Part shown: in pieces, positions 33,628 through 42,560 of the stretch
Layout of the letters: the number at the start of each line of letters is the position of its first letter
How positions within the stretch are numbered: position 1 is the stretch's first letter
NCBI RefSeq assembly: GCF_011059185.1
Contig: NZ_JAALFE010000016.1
Coordinates: 46,421 to 110,420, forward strand
Origin: Paragemmobacter kunshanensis
GTDB taxonomy: Bacteria > Pseudomonadota > Alphaproteobacteria > Rhodobacterales > Rhodobacteraceae
Reading direction: 5' to 3'
Length of the DNA stretch: 64,000 bases
The notes under the pieces: model-generated
Seen by the model: only the letters and a program-made list of their open reading frames with translations
Told to the model about the DNA's origin: nothing
Database searches by the model: none
Made by a program: the position numbers and the translations under genes

Positions 33628-35625
33628 ATGAGGGACCTGCGACGCCTCCTCCGCCCGGGCTCCATCGCCGTGCTTGGCTCTGGCTGGGCTGCGAATGTCA
33701 TCGAACAATGCCGCAAGATGGGCTTTGACGGGCCGGTCTGGCCCGTTCATCCGACGCGCGACCAGATCGCAGGGGCGCCCTGCTTCCGCTCCTTGGCCGA
33801 TCTTCCGGCGCCGCCCGACGCCACCTTCATCGGGGTGAACCGGCATGCCACGCTGGATGTGGTGGCCGAACTTGCCGCGATGGGCGCGGGTGGGGCGACC
33901 TGCTTTGCCTCTGGCTGGGAAGAGGCGGGCGAGGCCGATCTGCAGGCCCGTCTGGTGCAGGCGGCAGGCGACATGCCGATCCTCGGCCCCAATTGCTATG
34001 GCGTGATCAACTACCTTGACGGTGCGCTCCTCTGGCCCGATCAGCATGGCGGTGTGCGGGTGGAGCGGGGGGTGGCGCTCTTGTCGCAATCCTCGAACAT
34101 CGTCATCAACCTGACGATGCAGGCGCGCGGGCTGCCCGTGGCCTATGTCGCCTGTCTGGGCAATGCCGCGCAGGTCGGGCTGGCGGAACTGGCCGGGGCG
34201 CTGCTCGCGGATGAGCGGGTGACCGCGCTGGGCATGTATGTGGAAGGCATCGACGATGCGGTGGCCTTCGCCGACCTCGCCGAAGGTGCGCGGGCGGCGG
34301 GCAAGGGGATCGTCTGCATCAAGTCGGGCAAGACGGAACTGTCGCGCACGGCGGCGGCCTCGCATACCGCCTCGCTCGCTGGCGGGGGCGCGGCCTCCTC
34401 TGCCTTTCTGCGGGCCTGCGGCGTGGCCGAGGTGGCGACCCCTGCCGAATTGATCGAGACGCTGAAGATCTTCCACCATTGCGGCCCGCAGATCGGCCCG
34501 CGCCTCTGTTCACTGTCCTGTTCGGGGGGCGAGGCGGGGCTGGTGGCCGATCTTGCCGCACCCTTCGGCATCGACTTCCCGCCCCCGTCCGAGGCGCAGC
34601 GGCAAAGATTGGGCGATATCCTCGGCCCCATCGTCTTCATCTCCAACCCGTTGGATTACCACACCTTCATCTGGGGCGACGGGCCGCGCACGACGGATGT
34701 CTTCACCACGATGCTGGCGGGCTATGACGCCGGTATCTTCATCATCGACCCGCCGCGCCCGGATCGCTGCGATCCCTCCAGCTTCCAGCCCGCGCTGGAT
34801 GCGGTGGTGGCGGCGGCGCAGAACACCGGGAAACCCGCCTTTGCCGTGGCCTCGCTGCCCGAGAATTTCGACGAGGCGCTGGCGCTGCGGATGGCCGCGC
34901 CGAATGTGGTGCCGATGATGGGGCTGGAAACCGCGCTGGGGGCGATCAAGGCGGCGCAGAGGGGGCCGAACCGGGGCGGCTGGCGGCCCTGGCCCGTCAT
35001 GGGCGCGCGCAGGCTGCGGATGCGGGACGAGGCGTCGTCCAAAGCCCTGATTGCGGCTGCAGGCGTGGCCGTGCCGCGCGCGGTGACGGCCCCGACCTTG
35101 CCGGAACTGGCGGCGCAGGCGGCAGGTCTGACCGCACCCCTTGCGCTGAAAGGGTTGGGCTTCGCCCACAAGACGGAAGCCGGTGCCGTGCGTCTTGGAC
35201 TGTCCTCCCTGGAGGGGCAGGCAGAGATGGCGGGCGCGCAGGGCTATCTGGCCGAAGAGATGGTGACGGGCACGGTGGCCGAACTGCTGGTCGGCCTGCG
35301 CCGTGATCCGGTCTATGGCGCGACGGTAACCTTGGGTTTTGGCGGCGTTACGGCAGAGGTTCTGGCCGATACGGTGACCCTCGTCCTGCCGGTGACGGCG
35401 GAAGAGGTGGCGCAGGCGCTGCGCCGTCTGCGGCTTTGGCCGCTGCTGGACGGATATCGCGGGCGGCCCAAGGCGGCGGTCGATGCGGCGGTGCAGGCGG
35501 TGATGGACCTGCAGGCGCTGCTGCAGGCCCGCCCGGCGCTGGAGGAAATCGAGATCAACCCGCTGATGCTGACGGCCACGGGTGCCGTGGCGGTGGATGC
35601 GGTCATCTGGGAGGAAGCGGAATGA
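33628..35625 (+). CDS. NDP-forming acyl-CoA synthetase (fused alpha/beta type)
   Basis: A 665-residue single-chain acyl-CoA synthetase of the ADP-forming/Pat2-like group. The N-terminal CoA-binding domain begins RPGSIAVLGSGWAANVIEQCR; the ligase middle holds the phosphorylatable histidine in AASHTASLAGG; the C-terminal half from about 475 is an ATP-grasp domain ending ALEEIEINPLM. It would activate the substrate acid (candidates: gamma-butyrobetaine or crotonobetaine) with CoA and ATP, replacing the AMP-forming CaiC or transferase CaiB of enteric bacteria. ATG 33628 has GAGG upstream. Overlaps caiD by 4 bases. Confidence 0.85.
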   Translation: MRDLRRLLRPGSIAVLGSGWAANVIEQCRKMGFDGPVWPVHPTRDQIAGAPCFRSLADLPAPPDATFIGVNRHATLDVVAELAAMGAGGATCFASGWEEAGEADLQARLVQAAGDMPILGPNCYGVINYLDGALLWPDQHGGVRVERGVALLSQSSNIVINLTMQARGLPVAYVACLGNAAQVGLAELAGALLADERVTALGMYVEGIDDAVAFADLAEGARAAGKGIVCIKSGKTELSRTAAASHTASLAGGGAASSAFLRACGVAEVATPAELIETLKIFHHCGPQIGPRLCSLSCSGGEAGLVADLAAPFGIDFPPPSEAQRQRLGDILGPIVFISNPLDYHTFIWGDGPRTTDVFTTMLAGYDAGIFIIDPPRPDRCDPSSFQPALDAVVAAAQNTGKPAFAVASLPENFDEALALRMAAPNVVPMMGLETALGAIKAAQRGPNRGGWRPWPVMGARRLRMRDEASSKALIAAAGVAVPRAVTAPTLPELAAQAAGLTAPLALKGLGFAHKTEAGAVRLGLSSLEGQAEMAGAQGYLAEEMVTGTVAELLVGLRRDPVYGATVTLGFGGVTAEVLADTVTLVLPVTAEEVAQALRRLRLWPLLDGYRGRPKAAVDAAVQAVMDLQALLQARPALEEIEINPLMLTATGAVAVDAVIWEEAE

Positions 35626-36425
35626 GCGGCATGCAGATGCGGACCGAAGGCCCGATCCGGACCCGGCGCGAGGGCGCGGTGCTGGAGGTGACGCTGGACC
35701 GGCCCAAGGCCAATGCGATCGACCTTGCCACCAGCCGGATCATGGGCCTGACTTTCCGCGATTTCCGCGACGACGACAGCCTGCGCGTTGCGATCCTTCG
35801 GGCCGAGGGAGAGAAGTTCTTCTGCCCCGGCTGGGATCTGAAGGCCGCAGCCGCAGGTGATGCGGTGGATGGCGATTATGGCGTGGGCGGTTTCGGCGGG
35901 TTGCAGGAACTGCCCAACCTGAACAAGCCGGTCATCGCCGCCGTCAACGGCATCTGCTGCGGGGGCGGGCTTGAACTGGCGCTGTCCTGCGACCTGATCC
36001 TTGCCTCTGCCAATGCCACCTTTGCCCTGCCCGAAATCCGGTCGGGCACCGTGGCGGATGCCGCCTCGATCAAGCTGCCCAAGCGCATCCCTTATCACGT
36101 GGCGATGGATCTGCTGCTGACCGGGCGCTGGTTCGATGCCGAAGAGGCGCTGCGCTGGGGCATCCTGAAGGAGATCACCACGTCCGAGGACCTGCTGCCC
36201 AAAGCCTGGGAACTGGCGCGGCTGTTGGAAAGCGGACCGCCGCTTGTCTATGCCGCGATCAAGGAAGTCGTGCGCGAGGCCGAGGCGCTGCGCTTTCAGG
36301 ATGCGCTGAACCGCATCACCAAGCGGCAATTCGCGACGGTGGACCGTCTCTATTCCAGCGAGGATCAATTGGAAGGCGCCCGCGCCTTTGCCGAAAAGCG
36401 CGATCCCGTCTGGAAGGGCAAGTAA
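35622..36425 (+). CDS. caiD: CaiD-like carnitinyl-CoA dehydratase / crotonobetainyl-CoA hydratase
   Basis: A 267-residue crotonase. It matches what I know of E. coli CaiD in long stretches: LDRPKANAID, FRDDDSLRVAIL, GEKFFCPGWDLKAAA, NLNKPVIAAVNG and the C-terminal end AFAEKRDPVWKGK. CaiD interconverts crotonobetainyl-CoA and carnitinyl-CoA. The 35622 ATG overlaps the CoA synthetase stop (ATGA), so the two are coupled. With the acyl-CoA dehydrogenase this gives a beta-oxidation-like route from gamma-butyrobetaine to carnitine. Confidence 0.85.
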   Translation: MSGMQMRTEGPIRTRREGAVLEVTLDRPKANAIDLATSRIMGLTFRDFRDDDSLRVAILRAEGEKFFCPGWDLKAAAAGDAVDGDYGVGGFGGLQELPNLNKPVIAAVNGICCGGGLELALSCDLILASANATFALPEIRSGTVADAASIKLPKRIPYHVAMDLLLTGRWFDAEEALRWGILKEITTSEDLLPKAWELARLLESGPPLVYAAIKEVVREAEALRFQDALNRITKRQFATVDRLYSSEDQLEGARAFAEKRDPVWKGK

Positions 36426-36429
36426 CACG

Positions 36430-36450
36430 GAAACGACAGTTTCCTGTCGC
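36430..36450. terminator. overlapping alternative hairpins after caiD
   Basis: Two mutually exclusive stems share bases: GGAAAC/GTTTCC (36430-36445) and CGACAG/CTGTCG (36435-36450). They lie in the 83-base gap between caiD and the GMC oxidoreductase. Either a weak terminator or an operator; no U-tract follows. Confidence 0.4.
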
Positions 36451-36508
36451 TGAATGTCACGCCCGCCCTTGGCGCGGCGCTAGGCTCCGCCGCAAGCAGA
36501 GGTGGGCC

Positions 36509-38128
36509 ATGGACGACCAGACGGATTACATCATCGTGGGCGCAGGATCGGCGGGCTGCGTGCTGGCCGAAAGGCTGACCGCCAGCGGCAAGCATCGGGT
36601 GACGGTGCTGGAGGCGGGCGGAACGGACCGGCGCTTTTTCGTGATGCTCCCCTTGGGCTATGGCAAGCTGTTCTATGACCCGGCGGTGAACTGGCTTTAC
36701 AAGACCGAACCCGATCCCGGCTTGGCAGGGGCGCGGGACCATTGGCCGCGCGGCAAGGTTCTGGGCGGATCGTCCAGCATCAATGCCATGGTCTATATCC
36801 GCGGCCATCGCGCGGATTACGAGGAATGGGCGGCGGCGGGCAATCCCGGCTGGGGTTGGGACGATGTGCTGTCCGCCTACAAGGCGATGGAGGATACCGA
36901 GGCCGGGGGCGATGACTGGCGCGGCAAGGGCGGGCCGCTCTTCGTATCAGCCAACCGCAAGGGGCTGCATCCCTTGGTGAAGGATTATGTCGCCGCCTGC
37001 GAAAGCGCGGGGCTTCCGCATAACCCTGATTTCAACGGGGCCGAACAGGAAGGCGCGGGCATCTATCAGATGACCATCCACAAGGCCCGCCGCAATTCTG
37101 CCGCCCGTGCCTTCCTGCGCCCGGCGATGAAGCGCCCGAACTGCCGCGTCATCACGGGTGCCATGGTGACCCGCGTCCTTGTCGAGGAGGGCCGCGCGAC
37201 CGGTGTCGAATACCGCATCGGCACGGAAACCCGCATCCTGCGCGCCAGGGCCGAGGTGATCCTGTCCGGGGGGGCGATCAATTCGCCGCAACTGCTGCAA
37301 CTTTCGGGCATCGGCCCCGGCGCGCTGCTGCAGGGCTTGGGCATCCCCGTCCTGCGCGACAACCCGAATGTGGGCGACCACCTGAGCGATCATCAGGGCA
37401 TCAACTACACATGGAAGATGCGCGTCCCCACCTATAACGACGAGCTGCGTCCCTGGTGGGGCAAGCTGATTGCCGGGATGAAATACGTGCTTGCCGGGGC
37501 GGGGCCTCTGGCGAAGTCGATCAACCATGCGGGCGGTTTCTTCCGCACTTCGCCCGATCTGCCCCGGCCCAACATGCAGCTTTACATGCAGGCCTTTTCA
37601 ACGCTGATCCCGCGCGAAGGGGAAAGGCCGATCCTGACCCCCGATCCCTTCCCCGGCATGTCCATCGGCCTGTCGAACTGTCGCCCCACCAGCCGGGGGC
37701 ATATCCGCCTGCGCTCGGCTGATCCGCTGGCGCATCCGGTGATCACGGCCAATGCATTTTCAACCGATCATGACGTGCAGGAGATGTTGCTGGCGGTGAA
37801 ATACCTGCGCCATCTGGCTGCCCAGCCGCCGCTTGCGCGGTTGATCGCCGAGGAACTTCGCCCCGGGCCGGAGGTGGTGACCGACGAGGCGTTGACGGCC
37901 GACTTCCGCACCCGGTCGGGCACCGTCTATCATCCGTCCTGCACCTGCCGGATGGGGCCGGATGCCGCGACCAGCGTGGTGGATGCGCGGCTGCGGGTGC
38001 ATGGCGTGGCGGGGCTGCGGGTGATCGATGCGTCCAGCTTTCCGAACCTGATCGCCGGCAACACCAATGCGCCCGCCATGATGCTGGGCTGGAAGGGTGC
38101 CGAGCTTGTGCTGGCTGACGCGCCCTGA
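36509..38128 (+). CDS. GMC-family FAD oxidoreductase (choline dehydrogenase-like)
   Basis: A 539-residue FAD alcohol oxidoreductase. The dinucleotide fold begins [17 protein letters not shown] (7-23); the GMC signatures are [20 protein letters not shown] and [17 protein letters not shown]; the catalytic His lies in HPSCTCRMG and the late [11 protein letters not shown] carries the active-site Asn. BetA-type members oxidise choline to betaine aldehyde, and the neighbouring choline-sulfatase favours that, but no betB or betI is nearby, so another alcohol is possible. Convergent with betC. Confidence 0.85.
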   Translation: MDDQTDYIIVGAGSAGCVLAERLTASGKHRVTVLEAGGTDRRFFVMLPLGYGKLFYDPAVNWLYKTEPDPGLAGARDHWPRGKVLGGSSSINAMVYIRGHRADYEEWAAAGNPGWGWDDVLSAYKAMEDTEAGGDDWRGKGGPLFVSANRKGLHPLVKDYVAACESAGLPHNPDFNGAEQEGAGIYQMTIHKARRNSAARAFLRPAMKRPNCRVITGAMVTRVLVEEGRATGVEYRIGTETRILRARAEVILSGGAINSPQLLQLSGIGPGALLQGLGIPVLRDNPNVGDHLSDHQGINYTWKMRVPTYNDELRPWWGKLIAGMKYVLAGAGPLAKSINHAGGFFRTSPDLPRPNMQLYMQAFSTLIPREGERPILTPDPFPGMSIGLSNCRPTSRGHIRLRSADPLAHPVITANAFSTDHDVQEMLLAVKYLRHLAAQPPLARLIAEELRPGPEVVTDEALTADFRTRSGTVYHPSCTCRMGPDAATSVVDARLRVHGVAGLRVIDASSFPNLIAGNTNAPAMMLGWKGAELVLADAP

Positions 38129-38142
38129 TCCCGCGCGGGGCT

Positions 38143-38177
38143 GCCATTGAAGGGGGCATCGAACCCCCTTCAATGGC
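38143..38177. terminator. 14-bp perfect hairpin between convergent GMC and sulfatase genes
   Basis: GCCATTGAAGGGGG pairs with CCCCCTTCAATGGC across a 7-nt loop, 14 bases after the GMC stop. Strong stem, no clear U-tract. Likely a bidirectional transcript end. Confidence 0.65.
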
Positions 38178-38245
38178 GTTGCCACGGAAAGCGTCGCCGG
38201 AGGCTCCAGGCCCGTTTCGATGCGCGAGCGACAGGGTTCTTCGGG

Positions 38246-38265
38246 TATTTATTGCCAAGATGAAG
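38246..38265 (+). repeat. dispersed 19-nt motif, copy 5 (20-nt variant)
   Basis: TATTTATTGCCAAGATGAAG followed by GGGCTG, in the gap between the GMC oxidoreductase and the sulfatase, co-directional with the former. One extra base in the middle compared with other copies. Confidence 0.6.
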
Positions 38266-38334
38266 GGGCTGTCGGATCCTTTTGCGCCGCCGTCATTGCA
38301 GGGTCATGCTTCGGCGCAGTTCGGACCGGCCCCG

Positions 38335-39843
38335 TCATTCCCCGCGGGGGAAACGCTTGTTCTCTTCCAGCACGTTCAGATCCATGTGGTTGCGCATGTA
38401 GCGTTCGGATGCGGCGCGGAGGGGTTGGTGATCCCACGGGTAATAGGCGCCGTTGCGCAGCGCCTCATACACCACCCAGCGGCGGGCCTGGCTTTCGCGC
38501 ACGGCGGCGTCGAAGGCGGCGAGGTCCCAGCGGGCATCGGCCTTGGCGCGGAACGCGGCGAGGGTTTCGGCATGGGCGGGATCGGCGGCGAGGTTGCTGC
38601 GTTCCGCCGGGTCGGTTGCAAGGTGGAAGAGCTGTTCGGGATCGGCGGGGCAGCGGATGTACTTCCACGGGCCTTCGCGCAGGGCCACCATCGGGGTGAT
38701 GGTGCCTTCGGCGGCGTATTCCATGGCCACGGGCGCGCTGCGGGGGGTGCCGGTGGCGAGGGGCAGGAGGTTTTCGCCATCGGTCCATGGCAGGATTTCG
38801 GCCATGTCGATGCCTGCCAGCGCGCCGAGGGTGGGGGTCACGTCGATGGTGGAGACGGGCGTGTCGATGCGCTGCGGGGTGAGACCGGGGGCCGAGATCA
38901 TCAGGGGCACGCGGGCGGAGCCTTCGAAGAAGTTCATCTTGAACCAGAGGCCCCGGTCGCCCAGCATCTCGCCATGGTCCGACAGGAAGAGGATGATCGC
39001 CTCTTGCCGCGTGGCCGCGAGCGTGTCGAGGATTTCGCCGATCTTGGCATCGACATAGGAGATGTTGGCGAAATAGCCCTGACGGGCGCGGCGGATATGG
39101 GCATCGGAAATGTCGAAGGCGCGCCAGTCGCAGGCATCCATCAGGCGTCGCGAATGGGGGTCCTGTTCATCGTAGGGGATGGCGGGGGGCGGTTCCAGTT
39201 CCGGGGCGCCTTCGTAGAGGTCCCAGAATTTGCGGCGGGCGACGAAGGGGTCGTGCGGGTGGGTGAAGCTGACGGTCAGGCACCACGGGCGGGCGTCATG
39301 GCCGCGTGAGAGATCATAGAGTTTCTGCACCGCCTGAAAGGCCACGTCATCGTCATATTCAAGCTGGTTGGTGATTTCCGCCACGCCCGCGCCGGTGACG
39401 GAGCCGAGGTTGTGATACCACCAGTCGATCCTTTCGCCGGGCTTGCGATAGTCGGGCGTCCAGCCGAAATCGGCGGGGTAGATGTCGGTGGTGAGCCGTT
39501 CCTCGAAGCCGTGGAGTTGATCGGGGCCGACGAAATGCATCTTGCCTGAAAGCGCTGTCTGATAGCCTGCGCGGCGCAGGTGGTGGGCGTAGGTGGGAAT
39601 GTCGGAGGCGAACTCGGCGGCATTGTCATAGACGCGGGTGCGTTTCGGCAATGCGCCCGACATGAAGGCCGCGCGGGCCGGGGCGCAGAGCGGCGAGGGC
39701 GTGTAGCTGTTAGCGAAACGGACCGACTGTTCGGCCAGCCGCCGCAGGTTGGGGGCATGGAGGAAGGGGGCGGGGCCATCGGGGAAGAGGGTGCCGGTGA
39801 GTTGGTCCACCATGAGGATGAGGATGTTGGGGCGGGTGGTCAT
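38335..39843 (-). CDS. betC: choline-sulfatase (type I sulfatase)
   Basis: A 502-residue sulfatase. C53 in SPLCAPARAAF is the residue converted to formylglycine (CxPxR motif); metal ligands include MVDQ near the N-terminus and FLSDHGEMLGDRG. The C-terminal end, NGAYYPWDHQPLRAASERY through ENKRFPRGE, is typical of BetC rather than other sulfatases. It hydrolyses choline-O-sulfate to choline and sulfate, normally in the cytoplasm; no signal peptide is seen. Usually part of a bet operon, but here alone and convergent with the GMC gene. Confidence 0.88.
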   Translation of the reverse strand: MTTRPNILILMVDQLTGTLFPDGPAPFLHAPNLRRLAEQSVRFANSYTPSPLCAPARAAFMSGALPKRTRVYDNAAEFASDIPTYAHHLRRAGYQTALSGKMHFVGPDQLHGFEERLTTDIYPADFGWTPDYRKPGERIDWWYHNLGSVTGAGVAEITNQLEYDDDVAFQAVQKLYDLSRGHDARPWCLTVSFTHPHDPFVARRKFWDLYEGAPELEPPPAIPYDEQDPHSRRLMDACDWRAFDISDAHIRRARQGYFANISYVDAKIGEILDTLAATRQEAIILFLSDHGEMLGDRGLWFKMNFFEGSARVPLMISAPGLTPQRIDTPVSTIDVTPTLGALAGIDMAEILPWTDGENLLPLATGTPRSAPVAMEYAAEGTITPMVALREGPWKYIRCPADPEQLFHLATDPAERSNLAADPAHAETLAAFRAKADARWDLAAFDAAVRESQARRWVVYEALRNGAYYPWDHQPLRAASERYMRNHMDLNVLEENKRFPRGE

Positions 39844-39847
39844 GGCG

Positions 39848-39877
39848 GGCTCCGGCGCAGGTTTTCTGCGCGGAGCC
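39848..39877 (-). promoter_or_regulatory. hairpin burying the betC Shine-Dalgarno
   Basis: GGCTCC pairs with GGAGCC and, after a one-base bulge, GCGCAG pairs with CTGCGC. On the mRNA the GGAG ribosome binding site of betC (7 bases before the ATG) lies in the stem. This could limit translation unless opened; it may also be chance in GC-rich sequence. Confidence 0.4.
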
Positions 39878-39938
39878 TATGTCAGCCGCGGGATGGCAGA
39901 TAGGACCGAAACGCCCTGCCGCTGCCTTCAGCCGACAT

Positions 39939-40250
39939 TCACGCGGCCGACCCGGTGCGGAACAGGCGGACGGGGGATTTCGGGCCGCGCGCGAGGATGC
40001 TGCGCGCCTCGAGATCGAGCTGGACGCATTTCATCCACCACCCGGCCTTGGCGCCGCCGGGGAAGAGAGCGGCGTCGAGATGGGGAAGGAGGGCGGTCTG
40101 CGCCTCGGCCACGGTCATGCCGGGGGGCGTATCGGGCAGGACGGTCATCAGGGCGTGGCGCATCGCCTGATACTTGGCGCGATCGACGCGGGTGACGTGG
40201 TGGGGCGACGTGACATTGCGGACTTCGATCCGGTCGGAGGTGTCGGGCAT
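39939..40250 (-). CDS. small conserved protein (DUF6958-like, 103 aa)
   Basis: A 103-residue soluble protein with the pattern IEVRNVTSPHHVTRVDRAKY, then ALFPGGAKAGWWMKCVQLDLEA. I recall this arrangement as the DUF6958 family, of unknown function; the recall is not verified. The GGAKAGWW segment is the most distinctive part. It stands alone, minus strand, between choline-sulfatase and the CocE-like hydrolase. No signal peptide or membrane segment. Confidence 0.7.
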   Translation of the reverse strand: MPDTSDRIEVRNVTSPHHVTRVDRAKYQAMRHALMTVLPDTPPGMTVAEAQTALLPHLDAALFPGGAKAGWWMKCVQLDLEARSILARGPKSPVRLFRTGSAA

Positions 40251-40416
40251 GGTGGTGTCTTTCCGTTGGTGGCGATGGTCAGGTTACACAATGGCGGGGG
40301 CAGGTCGCGCGAAATCGTGGGGCGCGTGTCGCGTTCCGTCCCTTGAGGGGCGGGAACTGGCGCGGAATGGAGGGACGGGTAGCATCTGATGCCGATCAGG
40401 AAAAGGAGCCTGCCGC

Positions 40417-42441
40417 ATGACCATCCGGACCGAGTTTCCCTGCCGCATCGTCGAGCAGGAGGATATGGGGATCGTGATGCCGGATGGCTGCCGGCTTTCG
40501 GCGCGGGTCTGGATGCCCGAGGATGCCGGGGTGCGGCCGGTGCCTGCGGTGCTGGAATACATCCCCTATCGCAAGCGCGACGGGACCCTGCCGCGGGACG
40601 AGATGATGCACCCTTACGTGGCGGGGCATGGCTATGCCTGCGTGCGGGTGGACATGCGGGGGAATGGCGACAGCGAAGGGTTGATGGCCGACGAGTATAC
40701 GCAACAGGAAATGGATGATGCGGTGGCCGTCATTGACTGGCTGTCGCGGCAAGCCTGGTGCAGCGGCGCGGTGGGGATGATGGGCAAGTCATGGGGCGGG
40801 TTCAACTGCCTGCAGGCCGCGTTCAACCAGCCGCCCGCGCTGAAGGCGGTGATTTCGGTCTGTTCCACCACCGACCGTTTCGCGGATGACATCCATTACA
40901 AGGGCGGCTGCCTGCTGGGCGAGAATTTCGGCTGGGGGGCGGTGATGCTGTCCTATTCCTCGCGCCCGCCGGACCCCGTGCTGCGGCCCGATTGGCGGCG
41001 GATGTGGATGGAGCGGCTGGAGGCCGAGCCGTGGCTGGCACCGCGCTGGGCCGCGCTGCAGGAACGGGGGGCGTTCTGGAAGCACGGGTCGGTGGCCGAG
41101 GATTACGGCCGGATGCAGACCCCGGTGCTGATCTGGGGCGGCTGGGCCGACAATTACATGAACACGGTGGCGCATCTGGTGGAGAATGTGCCTGCGCCCT
41201 GCAAGGGGATCGTGGGGCCTTGGGTGCATCAATACCCGCATACGGCGGTGCCGGGGCCGCAGGTGGGGTTCCTGCAGGAGGCCGTGCGGTGGTGGGATCG
41301 CTGGTTGAAAGGCGTGGAGAACGGGGCAGAGCATGATCCGGCCTATCGGGTGTGGATGATGCATTCCGCCCCCCCGGATGCCAGCGCGAAGGTCAGGCCG
41401 GGGCATTGGGTGGCCGAGGCGGAGTGGCCGTCGCCGCGCGTGTCGCGGCAGGTCCTGCAGCTTGGGGCCGCGCGCGGGGCAGGGGCGTCGCAGGGGTATT
41501 TGGGCCGAGACGAAGGGGCGGAGGGGTTCGCCCTGACGGTGGCGACGCCGCAGCATCTGGGCCTGAAGGCGGGGGAGTTCTTTCCCATGGGCCTGAATGC
41601 CGAAATGCCGGGGGATCAGCGCGAGGATGATGCGCTGTCCCTGTCTTTCGATGGCGATGTGCTGGAGGCGGGGCTGGACCTTCTGGGCGCGGCGGAGCTG
41701 CGGTTGCGGGTGGCGTCGGACCGGCCGCTTGGGTTCGTCGTTGCGCGGCTTTGCGATGTGGGGCCGGACGGGGCCTCGGTCAGGATCGCGCATGGGATGT
41801 TGAACCTGTGTCATCGAGAGAGCCGGGAGCGCCCCACGCCCATGGTGCCGGGCGAGGCGGTGGAGGTGGCCTTCACGCTGGACCAGATGGCCTATCGGGT
41901 GGCGCCAGGGCATCGGCTGCGGCTGGCGCTTTCGAACAGTTACTGGCCCTTTGTCTGGCCGTCGCCGGAGGCGGGGCGGTTGGTGGTGACAGGGGGAAGC
42001 CTTGCCCTGCCGGTGCATGCGGGCAGCGCGGCGGAATGGGTGCCACCGCCTGCGGAACATGCGGCACCGTGGAAGCATCGGGTGATCCGCGCGGGGCGGA
42101 CGCGGCGGTTCGTCGAGGAGGATCTGATCGCGGGGACATATGCCCTGATCGTGGAGGATGATCTGGGGGATGCCGAGAACCTGACGCATGGGCTGTGCAG
42201 CGGCGAGACCATGAGCGAGCGGTGGGAGATCCGGCCCGACGATCCCTTGTCGGCGAAGGCGGTGCATGTGTGGGAGCAGCGGCTGTCGCGGGGCGACTGG
42301 TCGGTGCGGACGCGGGCGGAGGCGGAGATGACGGCGACGGCTGCGGAATTGCGCCACAAGGCCGTACTGCGCGCCTGGGAGGGCGAGGTGCTGGTGTTCG
42401 AGCGGACATGGGATGACAGCGTCCCGCGCCGCTTTGTCTGA
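40417..42441 (+). CDS. CocE/NonD family serine hydrolase (X-Pro dipeptidyl-peptidase S15-like)
   Basis: A 674-residue hydrolase. The alpha/beta-hydrolase domain has the nucleophile S125 in GKSWGG and the early DGCRLSARVWMPED strand; the Asp is probably in WGGWADNYMN and the His in PWVHQYPH. The C-terminal jelly-roll from about 440 is typical of CocE esterases and S15 peptidases. Possible substrates are esters or proline peptides. It precedes a peptide-type ABC importer on the same strand, so it may act on an imported compound. A copy of the dispersed 19-nt motif lies inside the frame. Confidence 0.82.
   Translation: MTIRTEFPCRIVEQEDMGIVMPDGCRLSARVWMPEDAGVRPVPAVLEYIPYRKRDGTLPRDEMMHPYVAGHGYACVRVDMRGNGDSEGLMADEYTQQEMDDAVAVIDWLSRQAWCSGAVGMMGKSWGGFNCLQAAFNQPPALKAVISVCSTTDRFADDIHYKGGCLLGENFGWGAVMLSYSSRPPDPVLRPDWRRMWMERLEAEPWLAPRWAALQERGAFWKHGSVAEDYGRMQTPVLIWGGWADNYMNTVAHLVENVPAPCKGIVGPWVHQYPHTAVPGPQVGFLQEAVRWWDRWLKGVENGAEHDPAYRVWMMHSAPPDASAKVRPGHWVAEAEWPSPRVSRQVLQLGAARGAGASQGYLGRDEGAEGFALTVATPQHLGLKAGEFFPMGLNAEMPGDQREDDALSLSFDGDVLEAGLDLLGAAELRLRVASDRPLGFVVARLCDVGPDGASVRIAHGMLNLCHRESRERPTPMVPGEAVEVAFTLDQMAYRVAPGHRLRLALSNSYWPFVWPSPEAGRLVVTGGSLALPVHAGSAAEWVPPPAEHAAPWKHRVIRAGRTRRFVEEDLIAGTYALIVEDDLGDAENLTHGLCSGETMSERWEIRPDDPLSAKAVHVWEQRLSRGDWSVRTRAEAEMTATAAELRHKAVLRAWEGEVLVFERTWDDSVPRRFV
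41497..41515 (+). repeat. dispersed 19-nt motif, copy 6, inside the CocE-like frame
   Basis: TATTTGGGCCGAGACGAAG differs from the 54248 copy at 2 of 19 positions and is also preceded by GGGG and followed by GGGG. It encodes Y-L-G-R-D-E near residue 361, in a linker-like stretch before the C-terminal domain. Frame is kept. Confidence 0.5.
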
Positions 42442-42475
42442 ATTCGTGACCGGCCAGCAGGAAAAAACCTTTGCT

Positions 42476-42493
42476 CCCGCGCAGATTCGCGGG
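42476..42493. promoter_or_regulatory. dyad CCCGCG-N6-CGCGGG upstream of the ABC importer
   Basis: A perfect 6+6 inverted repeat 68 bases before the binding-protein start and 35 bases after the CocE-like stop. A TTGCTC/TTACTG pair overlaps it with 17-base spacing, so it may be an operator over a promoter or simply a terminator. Confidence 0.35.
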
Positions 42494-42560
42494 TTACTGA
42501 TTGGGCAATCAACAAAAACGGCCGTCGCAGGGGGCGGCCACCAAAAGGGAGACCACTGGG

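Noticed and set aside
36509..39843. Canonical bet operon for choline to glycine betaine
   Set aside because: BetI and BetB are absent and the two candidate genes are convergent, so the classical operon is not present.
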